From: Lamellibrachia columna
Lineage: Eukaryota; Annelida; Polychaeta; Sabellida; Siboglinidae
Assembly (NCBI GenBank): GCA_963662155.1
Contig: OY759267.1
Location: forward strand, 37,275,778 to 37,339,777
Direction of reading: 5' to 3'
DNA: 64,000 nt
Notes under the pieces: generated by a model
Told to the model about the DNA's origin: nothing
Databases searched by the model: none
The model's input: only the letters and a program-made list of their open reading frames with translations
In this document: piece by piece, positions 24,024 to 40,840 of the stretch
How positions within the stretch are numbered: the stretch's first letter is position 1
Layout: each line of letters begins with the position of its first letter
Translations under genes and position numbers: made by a program

Positions 24024-25228
24024 TTAAATGACATTTATAGGCATAACTAAACCGTGTGTGCCGTCGATGCGATCTGGCTGCCTGGCGCCCGTCTGAACGG
24101 GGCAACTCCCGTCTTCGTGCTTGAGCAGAAGCGACATCCTCGAGAATGTCTTCGTGCACCTCTTGCAGCAGTACTTCTTGACGTCCGAATGCGTCTGTAG
24201 ATGTGCGCGCAGGTTCGACCTGTCGGCGAACGCGCGGCCGCAGTGCGGGCACGAGAACGGCTTCTCTCCGGTGTGCGTCCTCAGGTGTCCCTGAAGCAGC
24301 CAGGGCCGCGAGAACGCCTTGCCGCACACGTGACACTTGCACGGCAGCGTGTGTGTGCGGATGTGCATCTTGAGCGCGCCGAGCGACGTGTACGTCTTCT
24401 CGCAGAACTTGCACGAGAACTGCTTCTTGACGTGCGACTCGCAGTGGAACTGTTTGTGCTTCGACAGCCCGCTGAAGGTAGCGTAGCTCTTGCTGCACGC
24501 GTCGCACTGGTACCGCGGGGCCTCGATTGGCCGTCGCAGGGTCTTATCCACACAGCCCTCGTCAGCGCTCGACTTTACCTTGAACGCCGGGTGCTCAACA
24601 AGCCACGGGAGACGACCCCCGACTGCTAGTACCTTGTCCTGCGGTGTTGGTTCGTCAACCGTCTTCCCGGTCGCGTTGATCACCCCGGGACTGCGCGTGA
24701 TCGGCGCCGAGTGACACTGTACGTTCACAGGCAAATGTTGTCTGCCGGCGTCGTTCAGCGGCAAATATGGCGGCGGCGCTGCGAACGGAAAGAAGCGCCG
24801 ACTGAACGCGGCGCCGTTGCAACCCGTTATCACGGCGCCGCCGTGCAGCAGAGATAGCGCGTGTTCTCCCACGGTGTTGGCTCTCGCCGACATCAGATGC
24901 GACAAGCCGAAGTGTGGATGGAGTCGGTGGAAATTAAACGGAAGAAAGGACGGCGGCATCGCGGGAAGCATATTCTGCGGCCACAGGCGGGGGTCACTCA
25001 GCCGATACGGCGGTGCGTAACTCTGTATCCGGATCGACTCCATCACATCATCGCGGGATATCTTGCGTTCCGGGCAGTCGGGATGGCCGGCCATCGCGAC
25101 GGCTTCACGGGGGCTCGGCCTGTCGAGGAGCCGGTCTCGGTCGTCCGAGGCATCTAGGCTGCTGTTGTCGCTGGGGCTGTCGCTGGGGCTTTCATCCGAA
25201 CGATCCAAGCAGCGATCGTCTTCCAAAT
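24024..25228 (-). CDS. snail: Snail-family zinc-finger transcription factor, exon 2
   Basis: Encodes residues 60-460 of a nuclear transcriptional repressor of the Snail family, which binds CAGGTG E-boxes and drives epithelial-mesenchymal and mesoderm/neural programmes. The exon starts after a TATAG acceptor (AG at 25229-25230) and ends at TAA (24024-24026). Five C-terminal fingers are seen: ZF1 C301-H321, ZF2 332-352 ([12 protein letters not shown]), ZF3 358-378 ([14 protein letters not shown]), ZF4 386-406 ([14 protein letters not shown]) and ZF5 414-435, which is C2HC (H-x4-C) as is usual in Snail. SLGALKMH and [10 protein letters not shown] mark it as Snail rather than Scratch. A Ser/Asp-rich stretch (residues 70-91) resembles a kinase-regulated degron; Pro/Phe/His-rich sequence follows. 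All fingers lie in one exon, unlike vertebrate SNAI genes as I recall them. No damage seen. Confidence 0.96.
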
Positions 25229-25468
25229 CTATAGCCAAGTTCGAAATGCGTGTCAGAACAATATCGATACAAGTAATAGTATTGTCTAAATATAAGTTGT
25301 CTCGACCTGAAATACCACACATTTTATTTTTACATGTCGTGGACGCAGCTCGGCTGCTTTTGTTCCTACGTGAACTAAGCTCAACCTGGTCAAGTGGCGC
25401 TTTCTCTGCAGCTGCTCTCAAACTAGGGAAAGAACTCCCCGTCACCTTAAACTGACTTGAAACTACAG

Positions 25469-27226
25469 CTAACTTCCGAAAAAAATAGCAATGCACATTT
25501 CTGTACTAAATTGCGTTTTCACCCTAAATCCTCGATGTTCTCTCTGATGATGACCTTTGCGCATCCATGTTTGTGATATCATGGTTGTCGTATCTTCAGG
25601 ATTTGAGCACAATAAAAGTTTTATAATTATAAAAATAATAATTATTATACGCACGCACACACGCACGCACGTACGCAAGCGCGCACACACACGCACACAT
25701 GCAAGTTAAACAATACCTAAACCAGTTAACTGGTGACTGATACATGTCATACACCATAATAATTAAGGCGCCATATCTTCAGCTGTTCTTCAGCTGTTCT
25801 AACATCATCAAAATGCTTGCAAACGGAATGGGACCATCTGCTGTGGGTCCGTAATGATGTCTAATTAATTGATATAAACGATGATTGTTTAATATTAGCC
25901 GATGACAGTGTATCACCGAGTCGACCGCGCGCACTGGCAGTCTGACATGTGTCGACCCTTGCAGTAAACATGGGCGTGTGACTTCATAAATCTTTGCAAA
26001 TTAAACGATAGCAATTATGACATATATTAGCGGCAATTACTATAACATGCGTCTTTAACATAATGGTCGTCAATAAATTGCAACATGTCCTGCTCTAGAC
26101 GTAGAGTGTTCGAAAGGTAACTAGGGCGAGTTAAAGTCAAGGGACAACGACTTTCAGTGGTTGACTTGGGATTTCGTATAACAAGAACACCCAAATTCTC
26201 ACAATTGGTCGATCTTACACCTAAATTACCAAAGCTATACTTCATGTGTTAAACCTGCTTCCCCAACTGATTAAGCCTATCGCAAATCCAGTTCAATGAT
26301 GTCCAAATATGTAGTGTGTCAATAGTTTATATAAAAAAATGCCTATTTTTGTTCAAATCATCGAAAGAATTAACTTTAGTCGTTAGATGTAGTAAGGATC
26401 AAAATAGTGTATATCCAGAATGGTAAGCACTGTGTAGGTCAAGGCTGATCATGGGCGTGACCTCCATCCTCTCGCCGATCACATGACAAAGTTACGAAAT
26501 TTCACCAATGAAGAAAATCGTGATTTTTCAGCAATTCTATTTTCACTTCAGTTAATGCTTGAACAGGCATTAACTAACTTAATAGTTTATCTGATGATTT
26601 CACAAAAACTACATACAAAAGTTGCACAAACGAGCTAGCATGTTGCAGTTATACTATAGGTAGGTTTGGTGCTTTGCAAAATTAATTTGAAATAAGACTA
26701 TAAAAAAATCGAATTGATTAAGCACATTTAATTTTTATTGCTGCAGTGTAGCTTCAGAAAATGTATTAAAAATAGGAATTTAACCGATAAATCACCCGGT
26801 AAAAAGTGCTATATTTCACCTTCAAAGGTGAAGATTTATCTGTTGGTCTATAATCGCAGTAAAACCGTCTCTACACATATAATATGCCTTCAAACTACCA
26901 TGTTACTTTTATCCCGCAAATCGTGTATTTTCGAAAATATTAAGAAATTAAAGATCACAATAGTAAAACGTCTTGTGTGGATGATATTATCGTTAACCAA
27001 CCAATATGTTATAAATACTAATACATCCAGTGTCGCAATGCATTTCAATTAACCAGAGTTCGACGCGAGGAACTATATCGGAGAGCGTAGCCCGACGTCA
27101 GGACTTACTGCATGAGATGTTGTGTCAAACTCACAAAGATAAATGGGACCGCCAGATGCTTCGGATATCCGGCGTGTTTTTTTGCGTCAGAAATAAATAT
27201 TAAATCCGGCTGCAATTAATTATAAT
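25469..27226. other. Intronic sequence; one dispersed repeat
   Basis: Includes a short (ACGC/ACAC) tract at about 25648-25697. The only other supported item is the repeat at 26425-26545, listed separately. Confidence 0.45.
26425..26545 (+). repeat. Dispersed repeat, inverted partner at 48465-48575
   Basis: CTGATCATGGGCGTGACCTC followed by CATCCTCTCGCCGATCAC reappears in reverse complement around 48525-48562, with similarity on both sides (AAATTTCACCAA, CGTGATTTTTC). Probably a fragment of the inverted-repeat element at 48217-48763. Confidence 0.75.
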
Positions 27227-27920
<694 letters not shown>

Positions 27921-29171
27921 CAACAGTTTGATAATTATGAAAGAGGCAATTGATTATTTATGTGTTCAAAGGCATGGCGACTATTGGTCATTTTCAACGC
28001 TCAAATATTTCCATTCCTTCTCACCGCATATTTTTAATTGGGAATTATACTAGTGTTCAATGTTACAGACTTATAATACATAATTTTCTTCGTACATTAT
28101 AAACTATGATAAAAGCAATTAACAACTTTCAACCAGAATGGCACTGAACTGTTTACGTTTTACTTAATATAATTTCAATATGCAGGTTCACGTAATGTAG
28201 TCAAGTACGTGCAATGTAAAGGTTCACGTAATACAGTCCAGTATGTGCAAAGTACTGCCACATGCGGTACACCACTTTAGGCAAAATCTGGATTAATGCC
28301 CACACTATGCTAACTCAATCTTTATTGAAATGTAATGGCAATATTTTAATACAATCGCCGGCTGTTGGACAGTACTATAGCTGACCGCCTGACCACTGAT
28401 TGAGTTCGACGTCGCGTAGATGCTGCTCACACGTCATTAATTAGCACACGGTGACAAACCGATGAAGCGTGACTTGTCACAGTTATTTTGTAGACTCGCA
28501 GTAATTGTGTTATGTAAAGAGAAGCGTGGCGAGTGTAGCAGTGCTGATTTACGGAGCAGATGTGCCGTTGCTTAATTTACGACAAAACCCCGGTGACTCC
28601 TGACCTTGCGAATTACAGATGGGTCAAAACGGCAACTAGACACAAAACGTCAAATGGCGTTATCTGTTGACTGCGAGTTTATTGTCGATAGTACAATGTT
28701 TGTCTCTGTCAGACAAGTAAGACAATATATAAAATTATTACAATGCAAGCTGCAATTATATTATTCACGATTGAAAAAGGGGAACTAATAAGAAATGTAA
28801 TGTTTTTGAGGTACACACACAGAGATGAATGGAGAGGCTGTTTCTGCTGCTCCTCGTTTGCCGCATCGAGAGGTCGTGCGTTGTAATTTCCGTGCTTTTT
28901 TGTCATTTCCGTATAAATTGTCAAATATATTACAGAAACTTTTGGCCATCCAAATGTTAAATCCAATATTTACAAGTCTTCCACAATGAATGTTTTTTAA
29001 TATTAAAAATTCGTTTAGTAGTATATAATACTAACTGTTAAATTTAGCATTATCACTATTTACCAATTTCATACAGGTTTAATCGGAATCAGTTGAAATA
29101 GTTGCAATGATACGTTTGAGCAAAATTAGCGTCAATCAATGTGCAAAGGATACAGACTCATATCGTGAATT

Positions 29172-29172
<1 letters not shown>
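27921..29172. other. Intronic sequence, no feature beyond a 36-bp duplication
   Basis: 28185-28256 holds two copies of a unit starting GGTTCACGTAAT. No coding signal. Confidence 0.5.
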
Positions 29173-29253
<81 letters not shown>

Positions 29254-29284
29254 CACCACTGTATGTTGACACTTTAACAATAGT

Positions 29285-29336
<52 letters not shown>

Positions 29337-29390
29337 CATACATACATACATACATACATACATACATACATACATACATACATACATACA

Positions 29391-29426
<36 letters not shown>

Positions 29427-29477
29427 TATATACACCACTGTATGTTGACACTTTAACAATAGTTATATATATATATG

Positions 29478-29509
<32 letters not shown>

Positions 29510-29572
29510 CATACATACATACATACATACATACATACATACATACATACATACATACATACATACATACAC

Positions 29573-29607
<35 letters not shown>

Positions 29608-29646
29608 TATATATACACCACTGTATGTTGACACTTTAACAATAGT

Positions 29647-29724
<78 letters not shown>

Positions 29725-29789
29725 CATACATACATACATACATACATACATACATACATACATACATACATACATACAAACATACATAC

Positions 29790-29844
<55 letters not shown>

Positions 29845-29880
29845 CACCACTGTATGTTGACACTTTAACAATAGTTATTA
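29173..29880. repeat. Intronic (TA)n/(CATA)n arrays with four copies of a 34-bp unit
   Basis: The unit, starting ACACCACTGTATGTTGACAC and ending TAGTTA, occurs at 29253-29286, 29432-29465, 29615-29648 and 29844-29877 with no visible variation. Each copy is followed by TATATATGTATATA. Spacers are (TA)n plus (CATA)n of differing length. Confidence 0.95.
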
Positions 29881-30020
29881 AATCATCTGATCCCAGAGTC
29901 ATTACATAGTCCATTATGACTTGTGTAGGACATATTAAAAAAATATAATGCATTTTAATATGTCAAAACAGATGTCTTGTTTGTCGGCGTAGTCCGTTCG
30001 ACACAGTGATACATAATGAT

Positions 30021-30170
30021 CAAAGATTGCCATCCAAGGTAACAGGATCCAGATGGCACACGGACAAGGCATTTATTGACTTGTCAGTATCCAAATTTGC
30101 GTCACCTGTATGTACCCTGCCACTCCAAATATCTGTCAAATAAACTACTCTAATATTTCCATTGTCCAAA
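30021..30170 (-). mobile_element. Old LINE 3' fragment (same family as 10.4 kb)
   Basis: Minus-strand match to the 3' end of the LINE: AGATTGCCATCC, GGCA-CA-GGACAAGG, TTATYGA, CCAAATATCTGTCAA in the order found at 36.5 kb reversed. Clearly more diverged than the other three copies. It lies in snail intron 1, on the snail coding strand. Confidence 0.7.
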
Positions 30171-30349
30171 TGTCTTCTGATCAATAACACTTTTAAAATG
30201 TAATATGACTGTAATCTGTCTAATCTGTAATTGTGATTATTAACACATATTTTCGGCTGTTAAGTTGTAAGAATTATGCATAGTTTAAGCCGGTTGATCA
30301 TAGATAATTCGTAATAATTGCACAAGATGCATATCGTATATCATCTCAC

Positions 30350-30527
30350 CTGTGGACTCGTTCACGTCTCGTCTCGGTTCAGCCTCGTGAGCCGGCATCG
30401 TCGCTACTTCCTCGTCGTCTTCAACATTGACGTCTTCGTCCTCGTCGTTCGCGGCGGCGTAAACAACAACGTTCGTCTTCTCGACCGACTTGTTCTGCTG
30501 CTTCTTGATGAGAAATGCCCGTGGCAT
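30350..30527 (-). CDS. snail: Snail-family transcription factor, exon 1 (SNAG domain)
   Basis: ATG at 30527-30525 with A at -3 (GCCAGCATG), a good start context. The first nine residues, MPRAFLIKK, are the SNAG repressor motif (consensus MPRSFLVKK) that recruits LSD1/CoREST-type corepressors. An acidic stretch (about residues 27-40, NDEDEDVNVEDDEE) follows. The exon is 178 bp, 59 codons plus one base, and ends at CACAG|GTGAG. Joined to exon 2 it gives DVNEST-D-LEDDRC, in frame, for 460 residues in all. SNAG at the extreme N terminus and five fingers at the C terminus is the expected Snail architecture. Exon 1 is longer than in vertebrate SNAI genes because of the acidic insert. Alternative upstream starts were not seen in frame. 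Confidence 0.95.
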
Positions 30528-30940
30528 GCTGGCGCCTGCTTTATGGTCTTGTCAGCCACACCTTGTCGGCGCAACGCCTGCTGCACTTACACAAGAAACA
30601 ATGCGAGGTGTCGGAACAATCGCCCAGGCACTTGCCAGCGAGTAGATCTGTCGGCCGTTGAAAGGAGCGTCTGTGTCATCAAGGCGACGCGTCGACCAAA
30701 GCGTGAACACTCAAATCCGCACGAGCAGTTCTGCCTCGCCATTTCTCGGCAGCGTCCGTGCGCGTGCGCGAATACACCCAACTGCCAATCAGCGACGAGT
30801 GGGCGTGTCCTCCCGCGTGGCGATACTCGGCGGCTGCGGTTGCTACGTTTGAGCGTTGCTGACGACTGCGTCCCTGCACCGGACTCGATCGGAAGCGGCG
30901 AGGAATGCCCTTCGCGCACTGTTTGTCGCCGGCAGGTGCC
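30528..30940 (-). promoter_or_regulatory. snail: snail promoter/5' UTR region, GC-rich
   Basis: GC- and CpG-rich sequence immediately 5' of the snail ATG. It has a CCAAT box (30785-30789 on the plus strand), a KLF/Sp-type GGGCGTG near 30801, and a CAGGTG E-box (30933-30938), the site Snail proteins themselves bind. No TATA box is visible. Long open frames in this region on both strands are due to base composition and show no domain. The transcription start cannot be placed from sequence. Confidence 0.55.
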
Positions 30941-31404
30941 AAGGAGATGCCGGTAAGTGTTTGCGCCGTCTCCGCCGCTGACGAGAAGCGGCAACCGGTG
31001 ATCGAGTCGCCGCTGCCGCCTTATTCGCCTGACGTGAAGACCGGCGCGCCTGCTCTGGCCGCTGCTGCTGCTGCTTCGTGGGCGTCGTTCCCAGGGGGCG
31101 AGGAGATATACTGCCCAAAGTTCTCCCTGCAGTGCCAATATACCTAAATTACCAAATGATCTTTCCCAATCTATCGCGAGGCTCTCCCGCACTTCCTCTT
31201 CGTGTCACATTTGACACACGGCCAAGCGAAATGTATGATGCATGTCACCGCTTTCCACAAATGTTATATAAAATCTCAAGTGATTTTCATAGCCGTCACA
31301 GAAACCACATCCACTGAAAACATATACAAAACAATACAATACAAAATAGCTTAGACTCCACAGTTTATTAATTCAATACATTTTTACCAAAATATTAGCT
31401 TTTG
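30941..31404. other. Upstream flank of snail, no gene seen
   Basis: GC-rich up to about 31120, then AT-rich. No supported feature. Confidence 0.45.
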
Positions 31405-31612
31405 TTAGGGTGATCACTTCGCAGAGAATGTTAGGGTGCTCACTTCGCAGAGAATGTTAGGGTGCTCACTTCGCAGAGAATGTTAGGGTGCTCACTTCGC
31501 AGAGAATGTTAGGGTGCTCACTTCGCAGAGAATGTTAGGGTGCTCACTTCGCAGAGAATGTTAGGGTGCTCACTTCGCAGAGAATGTTAGGGTGCTCACT
31601 TCGCAGAGAATG
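31405..31612. repeat. 26-bp minisatellite, 8 copies
   Basis: Eight units of exactly 26 bp (208 bp), starting TTAGGGTGCTCACTTCGCAG. Copy 1 has TGATCAC for TGCTCAC; the rest look identical. It lies about 0.9 kb upstream of the snail start. Confidence 0.97.

Positions 31613-33489
<1,877 letters not shown>

Positions 33490-33556
<67 letters not shown>
33490..33556. repeat. (TA)n microsatellite
   Basis: About 33 TA units directly after duplication copy 1. Confidence 0.97.
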
Positions 33557-33559
<3 letters not shown>

Positions 33560-34742
33560 TTAAATGAAATGTTTTAACTTTTAAAAAGCAGTCATATATG
33601 AATCTAAGCATGTAATTGTACCAAACGCATAATTTAATTTTTTATTTAATGAAACTAAAGTTCAATATTAATTAAATTTAATTGACCTGAGAAATGTGTG
33701 AGGTTAATTTTATTTTATTTCATTGGATAATTTTACAGTTAATTGTAATTTAACTAACTTTTCAGGTTAACTGCCCCATGCATGGTGCGTATACCTGGTA
33801 TACCAGATGAATCAGAACGCAGGAGAAGTCGAAGAGCAGAGATTACGGGGTGAATGGGGGACAGAACTCGGTGATTGAAAGTTGTCTCTAAATAGATTCA
33901 TTGCCCAAAGACGATGATGGATAACGCCTTGTGTCGGCGATACCGTCTTTTAACTTTTTTCTGTACGACATTTCAGTGATCGACCACGTGGCTCTCTTTG
34001 TTGTTCCAGTCCATCTAAGTCTTTAGTCAGTTCACTTGCTGGAGCCCATGTATCACTCCGCGCAAACCTGTCCCTGTGTCGTCTTTCAAAATACCTGAAA
34101 CTATTTGATCTTCTACTCGGTGTTTTTCGCGGTAAAACGCAACTAATATAAAATGTAATGTTATAACATTTACTTTCTCGATGTATCGTTTACCTATACG
34201 CAAACATCCGAAAGGCTCGTCCATAGTTGACATCTCAAGAATTCATTGAACGAGCCAGAAGAGCACCCAGAAACCTGCCCAGATCGATTAGAGCGCCGCT
34301 GTATCGTAGTATCAGACACCACACGCCAGTCAACATCGCTGTTAAACAAGACAGTTCCAGGTAAGCACAACTTGCGCCAATGTTACGCATTCACATTTCA
34401 GAGTCGGCCTTTAACTGCGCACTGTGGAAACGGGTCGACACGTGGAGCGCCTGCGGGGTGTAGGAATATTTACGACGGCGGTAAAAGATCGGGGCGCTTT
34501 TCTGTGGTTTTTGTAAGGCAGAATAAAAGTAACGCTTCGCAAAACTAAAAATACACCACATGCCGAGAAAATAACGAGCAGTTACAATTTACCGTGGACG
34601 TACCAGGGCGCGCAAGACGGCTGTCACAGGTAGTTACGCGGTCGTCATAATGATGCTTTGACGACGTGTGATCGACAGCGTCAATCATTTAATTAATCTA
34701 ATTTCATCGAACAATAATTGTATACTGTAAAGGACCGACCGA
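33557..34742. other. No gene recognised
   Basis: A possible splice donor (CCAG|GTAAGC near 34361) follows a short open frame, but there is no recognisable domain and no paired acceptor I trust. Confidence 0.4.
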
Positions 34743-34846
34743 GCAACCGACCGACCGACCGACTGACTGACTGACTGATTCCCTCTCTTTATCACGCACG
34801 CATGCCCGCACGCACGCACGCACGCACGCAAGCACGCACGCATGCA
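34743..34846. repeat. (CCGA)n/(CTGA)n then (ACGC)n tract
   Basis: CCGACCGACCGA and CTGACTGACTGA runs, then about 10 ACGC units with interruptions. Confidence 0.9.
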
Positions 34847-35903
<1,057 letters not shown>

Positions 35904-36176
35904 CGTGTAGCAGGCCGATGGTATGATTACGTGTAGCAGGCCGATGGTATGATTACGTGTAGCAGGCCGATGGTATGAGTGAATCAATTGATTATTAACA
36001 ACTCACTTGGATTACGTGTAGCAGGCCCGATGGTATGATTACGTGTAGCAGGCCCGATGGTATGATTACGTGTAGCAGGCCCGATGGTATGATTACGTGT
36101 AGCAGGCCCGATGGTATGATTACGTGTAGCAGGCCTGATGGTATGATTACGTGTAGCAGGCCCGATGGTATGAGTG

Positions 36177-36534
36177 AATCAATTGATTTGAGGAGATCGT
36201 CTTACACTGAGTGAGATGTTACAGAATAAAGACTGGACACTACGCTCAATCACAAGTATTGTCTATATAATTGCAATTAGCTCAATGTCTGAGCAGGGTT
36301 GGACGCAATACTAGGAGTACTTCGTGTTTGTATTCATATAGCCTGGTGAATTACTAATAATCGATTAAGATAATTTAAATGTTTGGTTAGACATAGATAC
36401 ACAACTTGCAAACAGCAATGTTAGTATTACACATTGACAATAATACACACATACTCGAATACACCATTGCTTGTACTTGTTCATGTCTTTAAATATATAT
36501 TACTGTTGGATTTTAAGATGTACGTTAGCTGTTC
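36177..36534. other. No recognisable feature
   Basis: Sequence between the array and the LINE fragment; no feature seen. Confidence 0.5.
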
Positions 36535-36804
36535 AGCATTAGTTAAGGAGCAGTGTAGGTTGGACATGAGAAAGTACTCTTTCTCACAGAGGGTGATAAA
36601 TGAATGGAACAAACTGCCAAATGATTGTGTTAATGCTAGTAGTGTGAATATGTTTAAAAATAGAATTGACAGATATTTGATAAGGGCGGGCTACACATAG
36701 ATGAGAAAATTGTTGGACTCTCGATAAGCCAATGGCTTCCTTGTCCACTTGCCATCTGGAACTTGTTGTTTGGGATGGCAATCTTGTTAAATCTTTTTAA
36801 ATAT
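36535..36804 (+). mobile_element. 5'-truncated LINE copy (3' end only)
   Basis: Near-identical to 12720-12975 of the full LINE. It retains an open frame through SFSQRVINEWNKLPNDC and NMFKNRIDRYLIRAGYT to a stop at about 36698, then the 3' UTR with GGGATGGCAATCTTGTTAAA. 5' truncation is the normal outcome of target-primed reverse transcription. It lacks both the TGA and the 8-bp deletion seen in the longer copy. Confidence 0.92.
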
Positions 36805-37832
36805 ATACGGCACGTGATCGTTCTGGACGAAGTAGTCCTTTCTAAACACGAATCTCGAATGACGCGTTCCTGAAAATATAGACCGACACTAAAATTGATG
36901 TAAAGTTAAAGCACAGCATAGGATTACAGCAGAACAAATTTAACAGAAAAAATGTAGCAAATCTTGGAATGCTATTAAAGAAGCGAGACTGCGTCCAAAC
37001 ACTGTACAGCTGCAACGTGTAGATGGAGGATGATACAAAGGACGTTGGATTGCCATGATGATAGGCAGAAAGCGGTAGAAAATGGTCGAGAAAGATGACG
37101 AAGGATCGCATTTGTATGTTTAAATATGTTAACGGCGGAATGGCAGTACATACAACGCCCGAAGGTGACATTGTCCGGGGACGTTATGTCAGCGTCCCGG
37201 ACTATTAGCTAATGTAGATTCGCAGTGGGATGCTAGCACGCAACGTCTCACACGATTACCCGAGCAGAAGACACGTGCCAGCAACGTGTCTGCCGGCTGT
37301 GTCTACCGGGGAGAGGACGCCCGCTTCAAAGGCTCCGCCGGGAACGCCCGGGTGGCAGCAACGACTCCCAGGTATCGGCGATCAAGGACCGAAACGCCAG
37401 CGCATTATTCATAAAACACAAGATGGCCGCCTCGAATTACCGTTTTAATTAGTCCGGCAACTCGGCGCGGAATGACTGCCATACTTGCGCGCATCGTTAA
37501 TTAGGGAGCGCTGGATTAACGATCACATGAAAGCGACGCCCCGAACAGTTGCCTGGGCGCAGATGGACGACCGAAAGTCTGGTCGACGTCAGCTATCAAC
37601 ATCGCCGAATAAGAACAAGTGGCGCCCCACTCGCCGCTGTTGTCCGGCCGAAGACGCCGCGAACAAATAAACAACAGCCTCGCCGGCAGGTGACGCACCT
37701 TCTTCCCCCACCGGACAACATCTACAGCGCGGTCAGTCGTTGCAGGAACCGACAAGTGCTGTAGAGAACAAACTGCAGACGAAAATGTCCGAAGTCATTC
37801 GTCTTCTCCCGGCTCAGCGCATGCCTCCGTGC
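36805..37832. other. No gene; CpG-rich stretch 37150-37830
   Basis: CpG-dense with a CAGGTG E-box near 37687. Open frames on both strands lack domains. Confidence 0.35.
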
Positions 37833-38394
37833 TGGTCACGTATAATGTGGCTAGATTATTATCGAGTTGGGCGAATCCGCGCCACTGTTGGGTTAGAGGT
37901 GGAGGCACCACTCCGTGATTCCGCGACAAGTTACACGTGCACCCATGGATGGGATTCATCGGACACTTGGTATAGAAGGGACGTGTGCGGCTTTTAATAT
38001 ATATTTATATCAGTCGGAAGACACATGCAACGTGGAATGAACGAAACTGTCCACATTACGGCATGGCAGCAGGAGGACTCGCCCCCGGTCCTCTCGATGT
38101 ACACTCCGACGCTCTAACCGCCGCGCCACCGCGTCCCGAGCACAATGTTGTGACGTGTACATATATGTATTCGATTTTTTCAACATCCAACAATGCTATG
38201 TATCTCTACTTTATAGTTTTCGGAGAAGTCAAACCATTCTTCTGAACGCAGTTTAACGCACACAAATGGTAATTCCCTGCTTCTTGCCTTAGTTATCCTA
38301 AACCTGATTTAGTTTTACCAATGAATAATTACTGTCTGTATTGTCTCCCATCACATGTCTCTGGACTGTATGTTACGTTCTTAAGTAGTAATTC
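37833..38394. repeat. Segmental duplication B, copy 1
   Basis: About 560 bp repeated at 40841-41375. Starts TGGTCACGTATAATGTGGCT and ends AAGTAGTAATTC. It carries a SINE head. It has about 25 bp (around CACCCATGGATGGGATTCAT) absent from copy 2. Confidence 0.95.
38000..38145 (-). mobile_element. tRNA-derived SINE head (in duplication B copy 1)
   Basis: Minus strand GGGACGCGGTGGCGCGGCGG then TTAGAGCGTCGGAG resembles a tRNA 5' half with an A box, and GGGGGCGAGTCCTCC resembles a B box. Followed by GCTGCCATGCC and further similarity to the element at 57030-57285. Confidence 0.7.
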
Positions 38395-38484
38395 CAACGC
38401 CTTGCTTCATGCTGTTTATCAACGGCTCCTGTACACATAGGTCATCGAACAACTAGAGCCTCGTTCTTTCACATGTACTCGTTG

Positions 38485-39633
38485 TCAGGTTTCGTTTAGA
38501 CTGGATTCATTGTATTGGCACGTAAGGCCAGCCAAACGTTTAGACCGGATTCATCGTATTGACATTTAAGGCCAGCCAAACATTTAGACCGGATTCACCA
38601 TATAGACATGTAAGGCCAGCCAAACGTTTAGACCGGATTCATCGTATTGACATGTAAGGCCAGCCAAACATTTAGACCGGATTCACCATATAGACATGTA
38701 AGGCCAGCCAAACGTTTAGACCGAATTCATCATATTGACATGTAAGGCCAGCCAAACGTTTAGACCGGATTCATCGTATTGACATGTAAGGCCAACCAAA
38801 CGTTTAGACCGGATTCATCGTATTGACATGTAACGCCAGCCAAACATTTAGACCGGATTCACCATATAGACATGTAAGGCCAGCCAAACGTTTAGACCGG
38901 ATTCATCGTATTGGCACGTAAGGCCAGCCAAACGTTTATACTGGATTCATCGTATTGACACGTAAGGCCAGCCAAACGTTTAGATTCATCGTATTGACAT
39001 GTAAGGCCAGCCAAGCATTTAGACCGGATTCACCATATAGACATGTAAGGCCAGCCAAACGTTTAGACCGGATTCACCATATAGACATGTAAGGCCAGTC
39101 AAACGTTTAGACCGGATTCACCATATAGACATGTAAGGCCAGTCAAACGTTTAGACCGGATTCACCATATAGACATGTAAGGCCAGCCATACGTTTAGAC
39201 CGGATTCACCATATAGACATGTAAGGTTAACCAAACGTTTAGACCGGATTCACCATATAGACATGTAAGGCCAGTCAAATGTTTAGACCGGATTCACCAT
39301 ATATACATGTAAGGCCAGCCAAACGTTTAGACCGGATTCACCATATAGACATGTAAGGCCAGTCAAACGTTTAGACCGGATTCACCATATAGACATGTAA
39401 GGCCAGCCATACGTTTACACCGGATTCACCATATAGACATGTAAGGCCAGCCAAACGTTTAGACCGGATTCACCATATAGACATGTAAGGCCAGCCAAAC
39501 GTTTAAACCGGATTCACCATATAGACATGTAAGGCCAGCCATACGTTTAGACCGGATTCACCATATAGACATGTAAGGCCAACCAAACGTTTAGACCGGA
39601 TTCACCATATAGACATGTAAGGCCAGCCAAACG
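38485..39633. repeat. 44-bp satellite, ~26 copies, two unit subtypes
   Basis: Consensus starts AGGCCAGCCAAACGTTTAGA. Early units mostly have CATCGTATTGACATG, later ones CACCATATAGACATG, with a mixed zone around 38580-39000. Point variants are plentiful, so this array is older than the 49-bp one at 19.8 kb. Confidence 0.96.
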
Positions 39634-40826
<1,193 letters not shown>

Positions 40827-40840
40827 TATACAGTGACGAG

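Noticed and set aside
30587..31192. Open frame of about 200 residues on the minus strand upstream of snail, and a similar one on the plus strand at 30318-30956
   Set aside because: Both lie in GC-rich sequence where stops are rare, have no domain, and overlap the snail first exon or promoter.
31405..31612. TTAGGG-containing repeats as an interstitial telomere
   Set aside because: TTAGGG occurs once per 26-bp unit; the rest is unrelated to telomere sequence.
34246..34548. Possible exon ending at CCAG|GTAAGC
   Set aside because: A donor alone is frequent by chance; no domain, acceptor or partner exon.
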